Of a stretch of 64,000 nucleotides of DNA, positions 62,501 to 64,000 are shown one piece after another (position 1 is the first letter of the stretch; each line of letters starts with the position of its first letter). The notes beneath the pieces were generated by a model. That model was not told the origin of the DNA, searched no databases, and saw only the letters and a list, made by a program, of their open reading frames with translations. The stretch is from Vanilla planifolia (taxonomy: Eukaryota; Streptophyta; Magnoliopsida; Asparagales; Orchidaceae). The stretch spans positions 18,199,501 through 18,263,500 of the forward strand of contig CM043869.1 in NCBI GenBank assembly GCA_023846275.1. The letters run 5' to 3'. A program made the position numbers and the translations under genes.

Positions 62501-63728
62501 AAGTCATCCGACCAGAAGGCCCACTAACCTAGACATGATTAGGATTAGTAGTCAAAACATGTCAATGTTAGGAAAGAAACAAAAGCAATAGTAAGGAGTA
62601 CTCAAACATAAAGGATGATAAACCACTCTACCTCAAAGTATCTATGGCTCGAATTTGATCATTCAATAATCAAATAAAATAACTTGAATATGATCAAGAA
62701 CATGTTCTTTTGACAAATAGCTCAATAAAAGTTGATATAAAGAATTAGTTGCTTAATTCATTAATAAAGTCACATGTAGCAAATTTGTTTCAAGGTGCAA
62801 GTTAAAAAGGGCCTTACAAAAAGTAAAATGTTAATTAGATTTATAATGCCATTATTTCCTTAAATTATCATTTAAGTTTCAAAGAAAATAAAAAACATAT
62901 TACATACATGCAGTCAATACTTGCAAAAATGCTTTTATTATTTTTTAACAAGAAGATCTATGCTAACATCATAGTCATATACTTTGTTTGGAAATCACCT
63001 ACAGCTGTTGAATTGGTTGTGAAGCTTGATAAGAAATTTTGGAAAAAGGTAATTATGCAAGTTGTTCTAAGTGATGTGATGGAAAATTTACAAATGTATG
63101 GTCTGACTAGCTAAGCAATTAGATGGCATTAAAATATAAGAAGATTAATCCTCCTCGTATTGAAGGCTTCCAACGCCCATAAAGAATCATGCGGATATTG
63201 CATATCATCAAAGTAAAGAAAAGCATACAATATAGTAAAGAAACAACAAAGAAAGGAAAAAAAACCTTGGTCGACAGTACCACGCGATTGCGCGGAATTC
63301 TCCGCTGTCTCAGCCAAAGTCCAAGGTATTCCTCGCTTCTCCCTTGTGTATAACTTCGTTGAGGCACCGGATACCTTCATAAGCCAAAAGAACACGAAAA
63401 AATGTCAAAACACAATTTCGATCGCTAATGTGAAGTGAAAACAGGAAAAAGGGAAGGGTGGCAGATAAGGCGAAGAAGGAGAGATCCTCCACTACATCTC
63501 AGCACTGTCGAAGAAATTGATACCGGCCTCGAAAGCCTCGTCGAGGAGGTGGAGAGACTGAGGAAGAGAATTCTGCTCCCCAAAAGTCATGGTCCCTGAG
63601 GAGAAATACAAGAACCATATCAAACCAAATCCATCAAAAAGGAAGAGGATGGCGGGAGGGGAGACAGCACCCAAACAGAGCCTGGATACTTGGATATCGG
63701 CCGCGAGGTTGACGAGTGGAAGAGCCAT
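29583..63728 (-). CDS. tas-like NADP(H)-dependent aldo-keto reductase
   Basis: Exons on the minus strand: 63728-63671, 63595-63496, 63374-63266, 62528-62440, 56175-56119, 55957-55849, 55758-55657, 55569-55505, 40988-40885, 40753-40689, 31040-30986, 29743-29583. All junctions are GT..AG and all phases agree, giving 357 residues. The TIM-barrel oxidoreductase pattern is complete: CLGTMTFGEQN at 18-28, NFFDSAEMYPVPQR at 46-59, LSTKVSGPSG near 86, DYIDLYQIHWPDRYVPMFGE near 126, YIGLSNETAYGVMKF, VSLQNSYSLLCR, LAYSPMAMGILSGKY, FGATKSWQLKEV and a PNPCP end. Catalytic residues are D49, Y54, K89 and H134. The family reduces carbonyls with NADPH; the substrate here is unknown. No transit peptide is evident, so it is probably cytosolic. 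An in-frame upstream ATG at 63770 could add 14 residues. Introns 4, 8 and 10 (6.3, 14.5 and 9.6 kb) hold the transposons listed separately. Confidence 0.95.
29744..30985 (-). other. AKR intron 11 (1.2 kb), nothing recognised
   Basis: AT-rich intron between the codons for LAI and AFVLDHPL (alanine codon split G/CT). No transposon or second gene is seen. Confidence 0.65.
32400..33050 (-). pseudogene. LINE ORF1 (DUF4283/zinc-knuckle type) remnant
   Basis: Minus-strand translation near 32.97 kb gives ILNDCGPWW; near 32.73-32.68 kb, KKYAWICIEFDLNKPLFLKF; then a degraded cysteine-rich knuckle; then SWMLVKRHGR near 32.48-32.45 kb. This matches the order in plant L1-type LINE ORF1 proteins (ARICVEVDLSKPL, a CFNCGRYGH knuckle, YGPWMLVKRK). 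Stops interrupt it. No LINE reverse transcriptase was recognised on either side. Confidence 0.6.
33100..34690. other. Unassigned part of AKR intron 10
   Basis: No frame or motif that I recognise. 34150-34560 is noticeably C-rich on the + strand against an A/T-rich background. Around 34040-34060 an AATAAAAGGG box followed by a pyrimidine-rich tract could be a relic of an LTR promoter, but no partner copy was found. Confidence 0.4.
34700..37760 (-). mobile_element. Gypsy-B: decayed Ty3/Gypsy pol remnant
   Basis: Minus strand from 37.72 kb: a VIKERVF then GDFC stretch; the pattern V-P-LLTPKKDRTWIRIDSKAI; then YRFDDMLDL. This is the start of Gypsy reverse transcriptase ([40 protein letters not shown]). 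Further left the pieces fit thumb, RNase H and integrase in order, including FSKMTNFIHAKTNDALHVAKL near 36.05 kb (integrase RFSKMAHFIP..TDDASHVA). At 35.2-35.1 kb VFDVYNI.. resembles the integrase tail. Many stops. No LTRs were identified; gag is absent or unrecognised. Confidence 0.75.
35224..35567. repeat. 172-bp tandem duplication inside Gypsy-B
   Basis: CATATACATT at 35231 recurs at 35403, and similarity continues for the whole 172-bp unit through GAAAGTT-TATTTTAATTTATT. The copies differ by scattered substitutions and small indels, so the duplication is fairly old. Confidence 0.8.
38039..39900 (-). mobile_element. Copia-B: decayed Ty1/Copia pol remnant
   Basis: Minus strand, right to left. 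RKGVRSLTSPF followed by KLSSSY at about 39.6 kb is the integrase/RT linker (RKGVRSCT..P..FVSY..LS). ALKEEPNMGSHG then YKKDGSIDKYNA at 39.45-39.3 kb is early RT. IIHVDDIIVINNFIKEMSSL at about 38.92-38.86 kb covers the active site, HVDD in place of YVDD. DIEEQGNL-YL.. then LKENMS- gives the later RT. The RNase H end is EDPMILFCDNQSIIND at 38220-38173, extending to 38039. Stops and frameshifts are frequent. It lies directly upstream (in minus sense) of Gypsy-B, so one may have inserted beside or into the other. Confidence 0.82.
41639..41890 (+). repeat. Copia-C 5' LTR
   Basis: Starts TGCAAGAGTTAGACATTTGG and aligns along its length with 51643-51896. It is immediately followed by the primer-binding site. 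Confidence 0.8.
41901..41917 (+). promoter_or_regulatory. Copia-C primer-binding site
   Basis: ATGATATCAAAGCCTCC is close to TGGTATCAGAGC, the complement of the initiator-methionine tRNA 3' end used by most plant Copia elements. Confidence 0.7.
42070..44417 (+). repeat. Foldback left arm
   Basis: Starts near GATGTAATCTATGTCG followed by CAAGAGGGGTGGGAGATGAA, a motif also seen at 52213 in the GC-rich repeat. It contains TTTTTTAGTCCCACATTG at about 43509-43526. No open frame. Confidence 0.8.
44418..44997. other. Foldback loop
   Basis: About 580 bp of very AT-rich unique sequence between the arms. It includes ATACTCCCCCTACATCC near 44488 and CTCTCCCCTTTTTTGTCA near 44583, pyrimidine tracts like those often seen in non-coding parts of plant LTR elements. 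No coding content. Confidence 0.6.
44998..47357 (-). repeat. Foldback right arm
   Basis: Inverted copy of the left arm. It differs by carrying a 20-bp minisatellite at 45541-45620 where the left arm has a single copy. It also carries three diverged units with ATCCAT..GATC-AACG/GCGATC cores (about 46050-46230). Confidence 0.8.
45541..45620. repeat. 20-bp minisatellite, about four units
   Basis: The unit GCACTGGGCCTTGAGGAGTA is repeated three times, nearly identical, at 45541, 45561 and 45581. A degraded fourth copy is at 45601-45620. Confidence 0.92.
47780..48230 (+). pseudogene. Copia-C gag remnant
   Basis: Right of the foldback the frames read GSTKETSTIVAVKANLIKVD and a stretch resembling CDHYKNLFKH followed by SKNNKEEGWPQFMAIEAK. 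This suggests the gag zinc knuckle (C..C..GH..C) and the sequence after it in Copia gag. Cysteines are mostly lost and stops are present. Confidence 0.45.
48230..50300 (+). other. Internal Copia-C region, protease/integrase expected, not readable
   Basis: AT-rich sequence between the gag and RT remnants. By position it should hold protease and integrase, but I could not recognise their motifs with confidence. Confidence 0.4.
50304..50841. repeat. 280-bp tandem direct duplication, almost identical
   Basis: CTAGTTCTACTATCCCTTGC occurs at 50311 and again at 50591. The full unit repeats with essentially one visible difference (ATTGATTTTTA versus ATTGATTGTTA). It lies in decayed Copia RT sequence, so the duplication is much younger than the element. 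Confidence 0.95.
50310..51560 (+). pseudogene. Copia-C reverse transcriptase / RNase H remnant
   Basis: Pieces in order: NRELEDEVLV..P.RFEWKMG with KVYKL (RT, cf. GDLEEEVYM..PGFE..KVCKLKKSLYGLKQ); IHSLVWI; SLVSMIGQFMHFPVPKHFEAVY then RIL (C-terminal RT, QFMH.P...H.EAVYRILRYLK); SWRSKKQ equivalent FHGGAKNKA; LLESVRVCGLKDY (RNase H, GICEGLWIKRLL); VHCDKTKHVKVKNFIKE; and ILAKGLHK near 51.55 kb. Repeated stops. The 280-bp tandem duplication falls within the first part. Confidence 0.85.
51643..51896 (+). repeat. Copia-C 3' LTR
   Basis: Begins TGTATTAAAGCTAAGGATTT after the polypurine tract and ends near GGTTTCTACA. It contains a CTTTATAAAAG box at about 51829, a candidate TATA element, and pairs with 41639-41890. 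Confidence 0.8.
52198..53530 (+). repeat. GC-rich dispersed repeat related to the foldback arms
   Basis: Starts near CACAAGAGGGGGGGTGAATT (52211), continues with GTGGTTCGACTC and CTACGTCCACCCCCAACC, and becomes strikingly GC/CpG-rich from 52.8 to 53.5 kb. Two internal copies of a GTTGGATC..GCCATTGGATCCCGCG unit lie near 52942-52983 and 53042-53083. TTTTTAGTCCCACA at 53103 and the start motif are shared with the foldback arms, in the same orientation as the left arm. The frame 52943-53239 is open but built from these repeats, so I do not consider it a gene. Confidence 0.7.
53531..55504. other. Unassigned part of AKR intron 8
   Basis: AT-rich, with no recognisable transposon or gene. It may include the tail of the repeat at 52.2-53.5 kb. 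It ends at the donor of AKR exon 8. Confidence 0.5.
57005..57130 (+). repeat. tRNA-derived SINE-like copy
   Basis: TAGCATAGTAGTTAGTGC (about 57025-57042) matches a Pol III A box (TRGCNNAGYNGG). GGGATTGAATACC (about 57064-57076) matches a B box (GGTTCGANNCC) with two changes. The spacing is typical of tRNA. There is no cloverleaf-forming 3' half, so it is a SINE or tRNA relic, not a tRNA gene. It lies in AKR intron 4. Confidence 0.55.
57131..59630. other. AT-rich part of AKR intron 4, unassigned
   Basis: Very AT-rich, especially 57.1-57.7 and 59.1-59.45 kb, the latter a series of AATTTAAAT-like words. A minus-strand frame at 58541-58233 is open for 102 codons. It includes LFAIPSSKALHIENIEIFSL, which faintly recalls the hAT dimerisation domain, but this is too weak to call. 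Confidence 0.5.
59640..61710 (-). mobile_element. Mutator-like (MULE) transposase remnant
   Basis: Minus-strand pieces in order. About 61.5-61.3 kb has acidic frames, as in MuDR-type N-termini. About 60.72-60.64 kb, PVAVSMVGKAFTFPLNG in one frame and GFYLPIEWVIIETEYMDG in the next fit the DDE core (D..G.YPIAWAVVE.E..DSW). About 60.44 kb, HAYQNFKEHF fits R(H/M)LY.NFK. About 60.2 kb, HSTSNIIENLSGWILRE fits NN.ESFN.WI..AR. About 59.98-59.83 kb, ELSSEKIAILSCIVVH and PMDNHCLGYFHRIVYKKAF fit the SWIM finger region (W.L.GIPC.HA..A...DYV...Y....Y..AY). Frames change and stops abound. No terminal repeats were located. Confidence 0.75.
62529..63265 (-). other. AKR intron 3 (0.7 kb)
   Basis: Ordinary intron between STK and VSGPSG. 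Nothing else recognised. Confidence 0.7.
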
Positions 63729-63770
63729 TGCTTTTGCTCCAGCTGCTGTAGGAAAACTGCACCTAATCAC

Positions 63771-64000
63771 ATCAGGCGTTGTAAGGAGAAACGCGCTCGA
63801 AAGCCTACGAAGATATTCTCTCTCTCTCTCTCTCTCTTTGAAAATTTTCTTCTTTTTTTCTTCATCTAATTTTTATTCAAATTTTTTTATATTTCAGATA
63901 TTTTTGACTTTCCATATAATTGAACTTGGTTCGAATCAGAAGAACCAACTTAACTCAAATTTTTATATTAAATTAGATATAATTTGACATGCTTTTATGA
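63771..64000 (-). promoter_or_regulatory. AKR 5' UTR / core promoter region
   Basis: On the gene's strand the sequence upstream of the ATG holds a (GA)n run (63837-63817) and, further up, AATATAAAAATTTG (about 63970-63957), a possible TATA element some 230-245 bases before ATG 63728. GA repeats in 5' leaders are common in plant genes. The transcription start cannot be fixed from sequence. Confidence 0.4.
63817..63837. repeat. TC/GA dinucleotide microsatellite
   Basis: About ten uninterrupted TC units on the + strand, reading as GA in the AKR leader. Confidence 0.95.

Noticed and set aside
63589-63987. 132-codon plus-strand frame near the right edge
   Set aside because: It is antisense to AKR exons 1-2 and runs through the TC repeat; it is a shadow of the AKR coding strand.

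Overview
The window is AT-rich nuclear DNA from a flowering plant. The evidence is spliceosomal GT..AG genes encoding plant proteins, very long introns, and a dense bed of decayed plant retrotransposons (Copia, Gypsy, LINE) with one Mutator-like transposon. I cannot name the species. Only two host genes are supported. They converge tail to tail around 28.7-29.6 kb and between them span almost the whole window.

Gene 1 (+ strand, about 598-28707) is a NODULIN HOMEOBOX (NDX) gene. I could place 17 exons with consistent splice phases, from the N-terminal domain through the homeodomain. It is unusual in three ways. An 84-nt, stop-free, frame-preserving intron (10473-10556) looks like an exitron. 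Intron 13 is 14.8 kb long and is mostly a Copia element with a Gypsy element nested in it. The open frame stops shortly after the homeodomain, without the conserved NDX C-terminal domain. The true start may lie left of the window.

Gene 2 (- strand, 63728-29583) is a tas-like NADP(H)-dependent aldo-keto reductase. Its 12 exons give a complete 357-residue protein with the Asp-Tyr-Lys-His catalytic set, but the gene covers about 34 kb because three introns are huge: intron 4 is 6.3 kb, intron 8 is 14.5 kb and intron 10 is 9.6 kb.

Layout of the repeats. 13.3-27.3 kb: Copia-A (+) with its own LTRs, split by Gypsy-A (-, about 16.0-25.6 kb). 32.4-33.1 kb: LINE ORF1 remnant (-). 34.7-37.8 kb: Gypsy-B (-) with a 172-bp tandem duplication. 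38.0-39.9 kb: Copia-B (-). 41.6-51.9 kb: Copia-C (+) with both LTRs, split by a 5.3-kb foldback whose two arms are about 2.35 kb each, and carrying a nearly perfect 280-bp tandem duplication. 52.2-53.5 kb: a GC-rich relative of the foldback arms. About 57.0 kb: a tRNA-derived SINE-like copy. 59.6-61.7 kb: a Mutator-like transposase remnant (-). None of these elements looks coding-competent.

I found no CRISPR array, bacterial-type operon, tRNA or rRNA gene, and no convincing new biological system. The most noteworthy structures are the foldback inside an expressed-looking intron, the exitron-like intron and truncated C-terminus of NDX, and antisense open frames with intron-like signals inside Gypsy-A. 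All homology statements rest on recognising motifs by eye, not on searches.
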